DNA from: JAYODW01 sp038116745
Lineage (GTDB): Bacteria; Pseudomonadota; Gammaproteobacteria; Ga0077536
NCBI GenBank assembly: GCA_038116745.1
Contig: JAYODW010000018.1
Coordinates: forward strand, 1-64,000
Direction: 5' to 3'
Length of the DNA stretch: 64,000 nucleotides
Made by a program: the position numbers and the translations under genes. Shown piece after piece: positions 9,431-18,289 of the stretch (position 1 is its first letter; every line of letters starts with the position of its first letter). The notes below the pieces were generated by a model that saw only the letters and a program-made list of their open reading frames with translations, did not search any database and was not told where the DNA came from.

Positions 9431-10453
9431 TTACAAATAGTTTTTTACCAACAACTCCGCTATCTGAACACTATTCAGCGCAGCACCCTTGCGCACGTTG
9501 TCAGAAACAACCCAGAAGTTGATACCCCGTGGGTGGGAAATATCTTCGCGGATCCTCCCTACGAACACGGCGTCTGCGCCCGCGGCCTCAATCGCCGCAG
9601 TGGGATAACCTCCGTTGCATCGGTCATCGAGCACCGTTACGCCCGCGGCAGCCGTCAGCAGCTCCCGAACCTCCGCTGCCGTGATTTTCTGCTTGGTCTC
9701 GATATGGACTGCTTCTGAATGCCCATAGAAGACCGGAACACGCACGGCCGTCGGATTCACGTTAATCGAATCATCGCCCAGAATTTTGCGCGTTTCCCAC
9801 ACCATCTTCATTTCTTCTTTCGTATAGCCATTCTCCATAAAAGAATCGATATGGGGCAGGCAATTGAACGCAATCTGCTTGGGATATACCTGCGCTGTCG
9901 CTATCCCACCCTCGAGCAACGCCCGGGTTTGAATCCGCAGTTCCTCAATCGCCTCTTTACCCGTGCCGGAAACCGCCTGATAGGTAGCGACGTTGACGCG
10001 CTCGATCCCGACGGCGTCGTACAGCGGCTTAAGCGCCACAACCATCTGAATCGTCGAGCAATTCGGGTTCGCGATGATGTTGCGGTTCCGCGTCAGGTTC
10101 AAGGCCTCAGGATTTACCTCGGGCACTACAAGAGGAATGTCCTGTTGGTAGCGGAATTCGGAAGTGTTATCGATGACGATGCAGCCGGTTTCCGCCGCTC
10201 GAGGCGCGTGGATCGCTGAAACGGAGGCCCCTGGGGAGAAGAGTCCAATGTCTACTCCGCGAAAATCGAAAGCGTCCAGATCCTGGACTTCCAGAGTCGT
10301 TTTTCCGAATTGAACGCTGGAACCGGCGCTTCTCGCACTCGCTACCGCGTATACCTGGTCCGTTGGAAACTGCCGCTCCGCGAGGATTTCGAGCATCGAC
10401 TCGCCGACAGCCCCGGTCGCTCCGACGACGGCAACTTTAAATTTTCTCGTCAT
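9431..10453 (-). CDS. asd: Aspartate-semialdehyde dehydrogenase
   Basis: This 340-residue enzyme reduces aspartyl-beta-phosphate to aspartate semialdehyde with NADPH, at the branch point to lysine/DAP, threonine and methionine. The Rossmann motif VVGATGAVGESM is at residues 9-20 and the catalytic Cys is residue 132 in ANPNCST. It follows leuB by 25 bases on the same strand, an arrangement shared with pseudomonads. The 145-base gap to fimV holds no gene. Confidence 0.96.
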   Translation of the reverse strand: MTRKFKVAVVGATGAVGESMLEILAERQFPTDQVYAVASARSAGSSVQFGKTTLEVQDLDAFDFRGVDIGLFSPGASVSAIHAPRAAETGCIVIDNTSEFRYQQDIPLVVPEVNPEALNLTRNRNIIANPNCSTIQMVVALKPLYDAVGIERVNVATYQAVSGTGKEAIEELRIQTRALLEGGIATAQVYPKQIAFNCLPHIDSFMENGYTKEEMKMVWETRKILGDDSINVNPTAVRVPVFYGHSEAVHIETKQKITAAEVRELLTAAAGVTVLDDRCNGGYPTAAIEAAGADAVFVGRIREDISHPRGINFWVVSDNVRKGAALNSVQIAELLVKNYL

Positions 10454-10478
10454 AGAATTGCCTTGTTTCCCATCTGAT

Positions 10479-11567
10479 TCAGGCTGCCAACGCCGCGATG
10501 ACCGCGTCGGTCATGGCCTGAGTGCCTACCTTACTGCCGCCACCCTGCAGGTCTGCCGTCCGTACCCCGGCTTCCAGCACCTGCGCAACGGCTTGCTCTA
10601 TGCGATCAGCAAGGGCAGTCTCATTCAGGGTGTAGCGCAGCATCATTGAGAGTGAAAGGAACGTTGCCAGGGGGTTGGCCAGGTCCTGTCCGGCAATGTC
10701 AGGCGCAGAGCCGTGTACCGGCTCAAACAGCCCCTTGCCGTCCGCTGCCAGGGATGCCGACGGCAGCATTCCTATGGAGCCGGTCAACATTGAGGCCAGG
10801 TCGGAGAGGATGTCGCCGAACATATTGGTTGTCACGATGACATCGAACTGCTTCGGCGCTCGGACAAGCTGCATGGCAGCGTTATCCACGTACATATGAC
10901 TCAAGGCGACGTCAGGATAGTCTACTGCGACGGTCTCGACGACGTCCCGCCATAGCTCCGACACTTCAAGCACATTTGCTTTGTCAACCGAGCATACGCG
11001 GTTGCTTCTCTTGCGCGCGATCTCAAAGGCTGACCGAGCTATGCGCTCGATCTCCTCTTCGCGATACACCAGCGTGTTGAATCCTCGCCTCTGCCCGTCT
11101 TCCATCCGTTCGATGCCGCGCGGCTGGCCAAAATATATCCCCCCGGTCAGCTCCCTGATAATCATGATGTCGAGACCAGCCACAGTTTCAGGTTTGAGGC
11201 TCGAAGCCTCGGCCAGCGCTGGGAACAACACGGCTGGTCGCAGGTTGCAGTAGAGGTCGAGTTCCGAACGCAGACGAAGCAACCCGCGCTCAGGGCGGAT
11301 CGACCGCTCGATCGTGTCCCACTTCGGTCCCCCGACAGCGCCAAGGAGGATCGCGTCGGCGCTGCGGGCCATCTCAAGCGTCTGCTGGGGCAGAGAGTCA
11401 CCGAACTGATCGACAGCAGCGCCACCCAGGAGTGCGTGTTCGATCTCACAGGACAAGCCAAAATCCTGTCGAAGCGCGACGATAAGGCGTTCAGTAGCTC
11501 CAACAATCTCGGGGCCGATCCCGTCTCCCGCGAGGAGCAAAATCTTGTGCGGCATGACCAGTTCCAA
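10479..11567 (-). CDS. leuB: 3-isopropylmalate dehydrogenase
   Basis: This 362-residue NAD-dependent oxidative decarboxylase of leucine synthesis shows LAGDGIGPEI at the N-terminus and the IPMDH signature NMFGDILSDLASML with GSIGMLPSASL downstream. The frame begins MELVMPHKILLLAGDG, so MPHKILL four codons later is an equally plausible start. It heads a leuB-asd pair. leuC and leuD, usually just upstream, are absent here; the divergent dapC takes their place. Confidence 0.95.
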   Translation of the reverse strand: MELVMPHKILLLAGDGIGPEIVGATERLIVALRQDFGLSCEIEHALLGGAAVDQFGDSLPQQTLEMARSADAILLGAVGGPKWDTIERSIRPERGLLRLRSELDLYCNLRPAVLFPALAEASSLKPETVAGLDIMIIRELTGGIYFGQPRGIERMEDGQRRGFNTLVYREEEIERIARSAFEIARKRSNRVCSVDKANVLEVSELWRDVVETVAVDYPDVALSHMYVDNAAMQLVRAPKQFDVIVTTNMFGDILSDLASMLTGSIGMLPSASLAADGKGLFEPVHGSAPDIAGQDLANPLATFLSLSMMLRYTLNETALADRIEQAVAQVLEAGVRTADLQGGGSKVGTQAMTDAVIAALAA

Positions 11568-11635
11568 GCATAAAAAAGGGGCGCAAGGATACTAGAAAGC
11601 CCTTGCCCACGCGATCAGCGTCAGGCGCGATCCGC

Positions 11636-11641
11636 TATACT
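11636..11641 (+). promoter_or_regulatory. Possible -10 box of dapC promoter
   Basis: TATACT lies 29 bases before the dapC ATG in the leuB/dapC divergent gap. I do not see a good -35 hexamer at 16-18 bases spacing, so this is only a candidate. Confidence 0.3.
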
Positions 11642-11669
11642 TTTGCGCCTTTTTCTGCATCGCACCGTT

Positions 11670-12869
11670 ATGAATCCCGGACTGAGTCAGCTGCACGCCT
11701 ATCCGTTTGAAAAGCTCGCCGAACTCCGTTCTCGGACGGAGAATGCGTGTGAGTTCCCACTAATAAATCTGTCGATCGGCGAACCTCAGCATGAGACGCC
11801 CGCATTTATCAGGGACGCGCTGACCCAGCATCTGGAGGGAACCGCGAAATACCCTGGTACCAGAGGTCTCCCAGAACTGAGGGAGAGCATCCAGCGCTGG
11901 CTGGTTTCGCGTTTCAAATTGCCCTCACGCTCGGTCTGCGCTGAGAAGAACATACTGCCAGTTAATGGCACCCGGGAAGCCTTGTTCGCGATTGCGCAGA
12001 CTGTATTTTCCCGGTCAAAGCAAAAACCTTTGATCGGAATGCCGAATCCTTTTTATCAGATCTACGAAGGCGCAGCTCTCCTGGCGGGCGCAGAGCCTTA
12101 CTACTTTCCGGCTGCTCCGAACGCGACCCAGAGGCCGCTCTGGGATGAACTCCCGGAATCCGTGTGGTCACAGTGTGCTTTGGTGTACGTCTGCTCGCCC
12201 GCCAATCCTTCCGGGTACGTCCTCACTGGAGAGGATTACGCTTTTCTGACGGCCAAAGCCGATCGTTACGATTTCGTGATTGTCGCAGACGAATGCTACA
12301 GCGAACTGTATCTGGACGAGGTAGCGCCCCCGGTAGGTCTACTCCAATGGTGCGCGCAAGCCGGTCGTCCCGACTATTCCCGCTGTCTGGTCATGCACAG
12401 TCTGTCCAAGCGGTCGAACGCGCCTGGCTTGAGATCAGGTTTTGTCGCCGGAGATGCCGACCTGATTGAAACTTTTTTCCGCTATCGAACCTATCAAGGT
12501 GGCGCCATGCCTTTGCCGACCCAATTTGCCAGCATCGCCGCGTGGTCGGATGAAACGCATGTCCGGGAAAACAGGAGGCTCTACCAGGAAAAATTCTCAC
12601 GGGTAGTGCCTCTCCTCAACCGAACCCTGTCGGTTTCGGCGCCTGCGGCTGGGTTCTATCTCTGGCCCGAGGTCCCCACTGACGATGTAGTCGTCTGCCA
12701 ACGGCTGCTTGCCGAAGCTGCAGTCCTCACGCTGCCTGGGAGTTTCCTGTCCAGAGACGCGCACGGTCAGAACCCCGGGCAAGGGCGGATCCGTATCGCA
12801 CTCGTTCCACCGGCAAATCAGTGCATGGAAGCTGCCGAGAGAATGCACCACGTTTTCGCAAAACTTTGA
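11670..12869 (+). CDS. dapC: Succinyldiaminopimelate aminotransferase (DapC type)
   Basis: This is a class I/II PLP aminotransferase of 399 residues from the ATG at 11670; nine further in-frame codons upstream lack family similarity. The N-terminus MNPGLSQLHAYPFEKLAELR is characteristic of DapC. The PLP lysine is in SLSKRSNAPGLRSGF, and NLSIGEP and CSPANPSG are present. It transfers the amino group from glutamate to N-succinyl-2-amino-6-oxopimelate in lysine/DAP synthesis. It sits 14 bases upstream of dapD, the preceding step, so the two form a small plus-strand operon. Confidence 0.93.
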   Translation: MNPGLSQLHAYPFEKLAELRSRTENACEFPLINLSIGEPQHETPAFIRDALTQHLEGTAKYPGTRGLPELRESIQRWLVSRFKLPSRSVCAEKNILPVNGTREALFAIAQTVFSRSKQKPLIGMPNPFYQIYEGAALLAGAEPYYFPAAPNATQRPLWDELPESVWSQCALVYVCSPANPSGYVLTGEDYAFLTAKADRYDFVIVADECYSELYLDEVAPPVGLLQWCAQAGRPDYSRCLVMHSLSKRSNAPGLRSGFVAGDADLIETFFRYRTYQGGAMPLPTQFASIAAWSDETHVRENRRLYQEKFSRVVPLLNRTLSVSAPAAGFYLWPEVPTDDVVVCQRLLAEAAVLTLPGSFLSRDAHGQNPGQGRIRIALVPPANQCMEAAERMHHVFAKL

Positions 12870-12883
12870 AAGGGAACCGCCCA

Positions 12884-13705
12884 ATGCAAGACCTAGCCTC
12901 AACTGTCGAACACGGCTTCGAAATCCGTGATCAGTTCGACGCCGACTCCGCTCCTGCAGACATCAAAGAGGCGGTGAGCGAGTGCCTCAGACGTCTCGAT
13001 GACGGATCGGTGCGCGTGGCAGAACCAGTTAATGGTGGCTGGCACGTCAATGAGTGGACCAAGAAAGCCGTACTGCTGTCCTTCAAGCTGTCGACCAATC
13101 AAGTCATCCTGGGGAAACACACCAATTACTTCGACAAAGTGGCGCTTAAATTCGCAGACAGTACGGAGGAAGCCTTTCGCGAGATCGGCGCGCGGGTCGT
13201 GCCGCCTGCGACTGTACGCCAGGGCTGCTACATCGCGCCGAACGTTATTCTCATGCCGAGCTATGTGAATATCGGTGCTTATGTAGACGAAGGGACCATG
13301 GTCGATACATGGGCCACCGTAGGCTCATGCGCCCAGATCGGTAAAAACGTTCATCTCTCTGGAGGCGTGGGGATAGGAGGTGTTCTGGAACCCTTGCAGG
13401 CTTCTCCGACCATCATCGAAGACAACTGCTTCATCGGCGCTCGCTCGGAGATCGTCGAGGGCGTCATTGTCGGCGCGGGTTCGGTTATTTCAATGGGTGT
13501 CTTTATCGGACAAAGCACTAAGATCTACGACCGCGAGACCGGCGAGATCACCTATGGTCGAGTGCCGCCGGGATCGGTCGTCGTATCCGGTAATCTGCCG
13601 GCTGCGGACGGCTCACACAGCCTGTACTGCGCGGTCATAGTCAAACGAGTGGACGAAAAGACCCGGTCAAAAGTAGGAATCAATGAGCTACTGCGGGACA
13701 TCTGA
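12884..13705 (+). CDS. dapD: Tetrahydrodipicolinate N-succinyltransferase
   Basis: This 273-residue enzyme has the left-handed beta-helix hexapeptide repeats of DapD (MPSYVNIGAYVDEGTMVDTW, then GGVGIGGVLEPLQ). It succinylates tetrahydrodipicolinate, committing flux to the succinylase DAP route. I chose the ATG at 12884 because MQDLASTVEHGFE fits the family length and AAGGGA lies upstream; the frame extends 21 codons further back inside dapC. It is convergent with glmM across a hairpin. Confidence 0.95.
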   Translation: MQDLASTVEHGFEIRDQFDADSAPADIKEAVSECLRRLDDGSVRVAEPVNGGWHVNEWTKKAVLLSFKLSTNQVILGKHTNYFDKVALKFADSTEEAFREIGARVVPPATVRQGCYIAPNVILMPSYVNIGAYVDEGTMVDTWATVGSCAQIGKNVHLSGGVGIGGVLEPLQASPTIIEDNCFIGARSEIVEGVIVGAGSVISMGVFIGQSTKIYDRETGEITYGRVPPGSVVVSGNLPAADGSHSLYCAVIVKRVDEKTRSKVGINELLRDI

Positions 13706-13730
13706 GGAGCCCACTGACAACGAAATCGTT

Positions 13731-13754
13731 TGCCCCGGCTTTCGCTCCGGGGCA
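13731..13754. terminator. Hairpin between convergent dapD and glmM
   Basis: A perfect 8-bp stem (TGCCCCGG/CCGGGGCA) with an 8-base loop sits in the 53-base gap between the two stop codons. There is no T-run on either side, so it is a candidate bidirectional terminator or mRNA 3-prime stabiliser rather than a textbook intrinsic terminator. Confidence 0.5.
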
Positions 13755-13758
13755 CCAC

Positions 13759-15111
13759 TCAGGTCGCTGCAGCCTGCTCCACGGCGGCGGCGATACTAAG
13801 TGCCAGACTCTCCACCAGCGCTTCTTCGCGACCTTCAACCATGACCCGAACGACCGGCTCGGTTCCCGAAGGTCGCAGGAGCACCCGCCCCGAGTCCGCA
13901 AGCTTGTGCTCCGCAGACTCGACGGCATGTTTAACGTGCTCTGTCTCACACACGCCAGCGCTGTCCGATAGCTGCACATTGATAAGCTTCTGAGGAAATT
14001 TCTTCATTCCCCGCTTCATTTCAGAGAGGCTACCTGAGCTTGCGTGAAGTGCCTCAAGAATCTGTAGGGCAGAAATTATTCCATCGCCAGTCGTTGTGAG
14101 ATCGCGGCAGATGATGTGGCCGGATGATTCACCGCCTAACGTCCCCCCGCACTCGTCCAGGAGCTCCATAACGTAGCGGTCGCCAACCTTGGCCCGACGA
14201 AATCCCAGCCCCAGTGTACGCACGGCCTGTTCGAGGCCGAGGTTGCTCATCAGAGTCCCGACCACGTCCCCGGCGAGCTGTCCCGTGGAATAGCGACGTC
14301 TCGCCATAATAAACAGCAGCTCGTCGCCGTCGACGACTTCACCTTCCGCGTCAACCATGATGACGCGATCCCCGTCGCCGTCCAGTGCAATCCCCAGATC
14401 GGCTCCATGCTGAACGACAGCCGCCTGTAGTGAACCCGGCGCGGTCGCCCCGCACTCGTCGTTGATATTGAAGCCATCAGGGTCAGCACCCAACGTGCGG
14501 ACCTCTGCTCCCAGCTCTGCAAACACCGCCGGGGCCACGTGATAGGTGGCGCCGTGTGCGCAGTCAACCACGAGTTTCCGGCCACGCAGGTCAAGGCTGC
14601 TGCGAACGGTGCTCTTGCAGAACTCAATATACCGTCCAGCCGCGTCGTCTATGCGCTTCGCTTTGCCGAGCGCACGCGCTTCTACCGTACGCAGAGGCTG
14701 CTCGATCTCCTGTTCGATCGCAGCCTCTGTGACATCAGGCAGCTTTGTTCCATCGCGAGAAAAGAACTTGATACCGTTATCAGCGAACGGATTATGTGAA
14801 GCGCTGATGACGATGCCTGCGGCTGCATTGAAGGTACGGGTCAAGTAAGCGATCCCCGGGGTTGGCATAGGACCAAGCAGATGGATATCGACCCCTGCCG
14901 CTGAAAGTCCGGCCTCCAAGGCAGACTCAAACATATAGCCCGAGACCCGGGTGTCTTTGCCCACGAGAACCTTCGGCCGCCCCCGAGACTGTGCGGCAAG
15001 CACGCGCCCCGCAGCCCACCCCAGTTTCATAACGAAGTCAGGCGTAATGGGCGGTTCTCCCACCCGACCACGAATGCCGTCCGTGCCGAAGTATTTTCTT
15101 TTGACAGCCAT
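13759..15111 (-). CDS. glmM: Phosphoglucosamine mutase
   Basis: This 450-residue alpha-D-phosphohexomutase interconverts glucosamine 6- and 1-phosphate for peptidoglycan and LPS precursors. The N-terminus KYFGTDGIRG, the phospho-serine loop ISASHNPFADNGIKFF (Ser near 105), the metal loop DGDGDR and the C-terminal phosphate loop RPSGTEP are all intact. Two ATGs are adjacent; the second (15111) matches family N-termini. It follows ftsH directly, whereas many gammaproteobacteria have folP between the two. Confidence 0.96.
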   Translation of the reverse strand: MAVKRKYFGTDGIRGRVGEPPITPDFVMKLGWAAGRVLAAQSRGRPKVLVGKDTRVSGYMFESALEAGLSAAGVDIHLLGPMPTPGIAYLTRTFNAAAGIVISASHNPFADNGIKFFSRDGTKLPDVTEAAIEQEIEQPLRTVEARALGKAKRIDDAAGRYIEFCKSTVRSSLDLRGRKLVVDCAHGATYHVAPAVFAELGAEVRTLGADPDGFNINDECGATAPGSLQAAVVQHGADLGIALDGDGDRVIMVDAEGEVVDGDELLFIMARRRYSTGQLAGDVVGTLMSNLGLEQAVRTLGLGFRRAKVGDRYVMELLDECGGTLGGESSGHIICRDLTTTGDGIISALQILEALHASSGSLSEMKRGMKKFPQKLINVQLSDSAGVCETEHVKHAVESAEHKLADSGRVLLRPSGTEPVVRVMVEGREEALVESLALSIAAAVEQAAAT

Positions 15112-15171
15112 CAAATCTCCCCTGAGATAGCTGGCCTTACAAGGCAGACCACGATCTTTGTCGCCCTGATT

Positions 15172-17103
15172 TCAGTGTGAACCGGCGGGCTGCCCACCGA
15201 TTTGATCGTCGGTATCGCTGTCGTCTGTTGGCCCAGAAGCGGTCTGCTCACCTGACCCTCGCTGCGCCCCACCGCCATCATCATCCCAGTCCTGCGGCTC
15301 GCGCGGCGATTTTCCGGCCATGATGTCGTCAATCTGAGCAGTATCCAGCGTTTCGTACTTGATCAGAGCCTCGGCCATCATGTGCAGCTTTTCCATATTC
15401 GACTTCAAGATGTCACGCGCGCGCTCGTAATTCCGATCAACGATATCCCGGACTTCTTCATCTATGAGATGCGCAGTCTCATCCGAAACCATTTTGTGCT
15501 GCGTTACGGAACGGCCGAGGAACACTTCGCCCTCGTCATCACTGTAAGTCATGGGTCCGAGCTTATTTGACAGTCCCCAGCGGGTCACCATGTTCCGCGC
15601 GATGTCAGTCACTCTTTCAATGTCATTCGACGCGCCCGTCGTGACGGCTCCGCGCCCGAAAATAAGCTCTTCAGCGATACGACCGCCGAAAAGGCTTGAG
15701 ATCTGACTCTCCAGGCGCTCCCTGCTGTAACTCAGGCGATCCTCTTCGGGCAGAAACATCGTGACTCCAAGGGCACGGCCGCGAGGAATGATGGTGACTT
15801 TGTAAACAGGATCATGCTCGGGAACCAGGCGCCCTACGATGGCATGACCGGCTTCGTGGTAGGCGGTCAGTTTCTTCTCCTTCTCGCTCATCACCATGGA
15901 GCGCCGCTCAGCGCCCATCATGATCTTGTCTTTCGCCTTCTCGAATTCCTCCATGTCCACGAGCCGTTTATTGACTCGTGCTGAGAAAAGCGCCGCCTCG
16001 TTCACCAGATTCGCCAGGTCCGCACCAGAAAATCCGGGCGTCCCACGCGCCAGGATGGCCGGCTTTACGTCGTCGGAGACTGGGACCTTCCGCATGTGAA
16101 CCTTGAGAATCTGCTCACGTCCGCGAATGTCAGGCAGCGGCACAACCACCTGGCGATCAAAGCGCCCTGGACGCAACAAGGCGGGATCCAGTACGTCAGG
16201 CCGGTTGGTCGCTGCTATGATGATGATGCCTTCGTTACCATCAAAGCCGTCCATTTCAACCAGCAACTGATTGAGCGTCTGCTCCCGCTCGTCATGTCCG
16301 CCGCCCAGACCTGCACCTCGGTGCCGCCCAACGGCATCGATCTCGTCAATGAAGATGATGCAGGGCGCATGCTTTTTTGCCTGCTCAAACATATCCCGAA
16401 CCCGGGAGGCGCCCACTCCGACAAACATCTCTACGAAATCCGAGCCGGAAATCGTAAAAAACGGGACCTTGGCCTCGCCCGCGATAGCCTTTGCCAGTAG
16501 CGTTTTACCGGTCCCTGGCGGGCCGACCATGAGCACGCCTCGCGGAATTTTTCCGCCGAGCTTTTGAAACTTCCCCGGCTCTTTCAGGAAGTCGACAAGT
16601 TCTTTGACCTCCTCTTTTGCTTCGTCGACGCCCGCCACGTCGCTGAACGTCACGCGGACCTGGTCCTCGCCCAGCATGCGAGCCCGGCTTTTTCCAAAAG
16701 ACAGCGCTCCACGGCCGTTACCGCCTCCCTGCATCTGCCGCATCAGGTAGACCCAGACAGCAATGAGGAGCAGGAATGGAAACCACGAAATGAAAATCTG
16801 CGTTAACAGGCTTTGTCGATCTGGTGGCTGCGCTTCAATACGGACGTTGTTGTCCAGCAGCAGTCCAATCATCGCGCCGTTGTCAGTTTCAGGGCTGTAG
16901 GTAAACAATCGCGAGCCGTCATGCATCTCGACCTCAACCGAAGGGCCGTCGAGAAGCACCTTAGCTACTCGCCCGCTTTTTACTTCGCTCATGAAATCAG
17001 AGTAATCCAGTGGCCGGGCCGCCCCGTGCCGAGGGGTGAAATTCTGAAATACAAGCATCAGTACCAAGGCGATGACAATCCAGAGGACGAGATTTCTGGC
17101 CAT
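15172..17103 (-). CDS. ftsH: ATP-dependent zinc metalloprotease FtsH
   Basis: This 643-residue inner-membrane AAA protease has TM1 at about 4-20, a periplasmic loop, and TM2 at about 100-118. The AAA domain follows with Walker A GPPGTGKT, Walker B FIDEIDAVG and the second region of homology ATNRPDVLDPALLRPGRFDR. The zinc protease motif HEAGH is near 415. The C-terminal tail is acidic and Gly-rich. In relatives FtsH degrades LpxC, sigma-32 and damaged membrane proteins. It follows rlmE on the same strand as in E. coli. Confidence 0.97.
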   Translation of the reverse strand: MARNLVLWIVIALVLMLVFQNFTPRHGAARPLDYSDFMSEVKSGRVAKVLLDGPSVEVEMHDGSRLFTYSPETDNGAMIGLLLDNNVRIEAQPPDRQSLLTQIFISWFPFLLLIAVWVYLMRQMQGGGNGRGALSFGKSRARMLGEDQVRVTFSDVAGVDEAKEEVKELVDFLKEPGKFQKLGGKIPRGVLMVGPPGTGKTLLAKAIAGEAKVPFFTISGSDFVEMFVGVGASRVRDMFEQAKKHAPCIIFIDEIDAVGRHRGAGLGGGHDEREQTLNQLLVEMDGFDGNEGIIIIAATNRPDVLDPALLRPGRFDRQVVVPLPDIRGREQILKVHMRKVPVSDDVKPAILARGTPGFSGADLANLVNEAALFSARVNKRLVDMEEFEKAKDKIMMGAERRSMVMSEKEKKLTAYHEAGHAIVGRLVPEHDPVYKVTIIPRGRALGVTMFLPEEDRLSYSRERLESQISSLFGGRIAEELIFGRGAVTTGASNDIERVTDIARNMVTRWGLSNKLGPMTYSDDEGEVFLGRSVTQHKMVSDETAHLIDEEVRDIVDRNYERARDILKSNMEKLHMMAEALIKYETLDTAQIDDIMAGKSPREPQDWDDDGGGAQRGSGEQTASGPTDDSDTDDQIGGQPAGSH

Positions 17104-17185
17104 GGGCGGACTGGATCCCTATTTAATCAGCGCCCTGTCGGGCACACGTTGAGGAAGGTAATCAGCGGATTGCTCAGCCGAAAAA

Positions 17186-17809
17186 CTATAGTACATATCC
17201 CTTGGCCACGACATAAAACTCGCTGGATTTCTGGCGTGAGGCTTCCGGTTTCCTTCGCATTACGCTTTTAAATGCCCGGGAGATCTCTTTAACAAACGCG
17301 TCTGTGCCGCCGAAATGGAACAGCTTCAGCACGAACGCCCCTCCGGGACGCAAGTGCGCCTTAACAAAGTCGAACGCTGTGAAAGCAAGTTCTTCTGCCT
17401 GGGCTTCGTCGCGGATCTGTATTCCTGTCAGATTGGGGGCCATATCAGACATTACAAGGTCTGCTGAAGCATTACCGAGAGCACTTCGAATCTGATCCGC
17501 GACGCCTGACTCTCGACAGTCTCCCAGAATGAACGTGGCGCCCTTCACGGCCTGCATTTCGAGTACGTCTACAGCGACCACTATCCCCCTGCCCCCAGCG
17601 ACGGCGGTCGCGACCTGCGTCCAGCCTCCCGGCGCAGCGCCGAGGTCAATGACTTTTGCCCCGGGTCGCAGGAAGCTGTCGCGCTGATTCAGCTCAATCA
17701 GCTTGAACGCGGCGCGAGAACGGTAACCGTCGATCTGCCGCTGTCTGACATAGGGGTCGCTCGCCTGCCGCTGCAACCACTGGCTGCTGGACCTCGAAGG
17801 CCGCCCCAC
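17186..17809 (-). CDS. rlmE: 23S rRNA (uridine2552-2'-O)-methyltransferase
   Basis: This 207-residue FtsJ/RrmJ methyltransferase carries the SAM-binding motif VIDLGAAPGGWTQVA and the catalytic-tetrad surroundings RSRAAFKLIELNQ, DMAPN and FVLKLFHFG. It methylates U2552 of the ribosomal A loop late in 50S assembly. The start abuts greA (three bases after its stop). The yhbY gene, which often lies divergently between greA and rlmE, is not present here. Confidence 0.95.
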   Translation of the reverse strand: MGRPSRSSSQWLQRQASDPYVRQRQIDGYRSRAAFKLIELNQRDSFLRPGAKVIDLGAAPGGWTQVATAVAGGRGIVVAVDVLEMQAVKGATFILGDCRESGVADQIRSALGNASADLVMSDMAPNLTGIQIRDEAQAEELAFTAFDFVKAHLRPGGAFVLKLFHFGGTDAFVKEISRAFKSVMRRKPEASRQKSSEFYVVAKGYVL

Positions 17810-17812
17810 GGG

Positions 17813-18289
17813 TTACTGGTAACTGACTGACAGGATTTCGTACTCGACCAGCCCACCGGGAGCTTGAATGGGTGCAGTGTCGCCCTCGGACTTCCCGATT
17901 AACCCGCGGGCAAGGGGGGAGTTGACCGAAACCTTGCCCTCTTTAATATCCGCCTCGTCCTCGCCGACGATGATGTAGGTGACCTCTTCTTCGGTCGCGA
18001 GGTTGCACAATTCGACCGTCGCGCCGAACACTACCCGCCCGCCTGCGTCGATTTTCCGCACATCAATGATCTCGGCATGGGCAAGTTTGCCCTCGATATC
18101 ATTGATCCGGCCTTCATTGAAGCTCTGCTGCTCACGCGCCGCGTGATATTCCGCGTTCTCTTTTAAATCCCCGTGCGCGCGCGCCTCGGCGATCGCGGCC
18201 GTTATTCGCGGCCGGTCGACTGTCTTTCTGCGTTGCAATTCTTCACGCAGGCGTTCCGCGCCGGCGGCTGTCATCGGCGTTTTGTTCAT
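17813..18289 (-). CDS. greA: Transcription elongation factor GreA
   Basis: From the ATG at 18289 the product is 158 residues, exactly the usual GreA length. It has the N-terminal coiled coil (LREELQRRKTVDRPRI, AREQQSFNEGRI) and the C-terminal FKBP-like domain ending in LSVSYQ. It stimulates transcript cleavage by backtracked RNA polymerase. The start lies inside the 3-prime end of carB (47-base overlap); an upstream in-frame extension to 18337 has no GreA similarity. Confidence 0.95.
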   Translation of the reverse strand: MNKTPMTAAGAERLREELQRRKTVDRPRITAAIAEARAHGDLKENAEYHAAREQQSFNEGRINDIEGKLAHAEIIDVRKIDAGGRVVFGATVELCNLATEEEVTYIIVGEDEADIKEGKVSVNSPLARGLIGKSEGDTAPIQAPGGLVEYEILSVSYQ

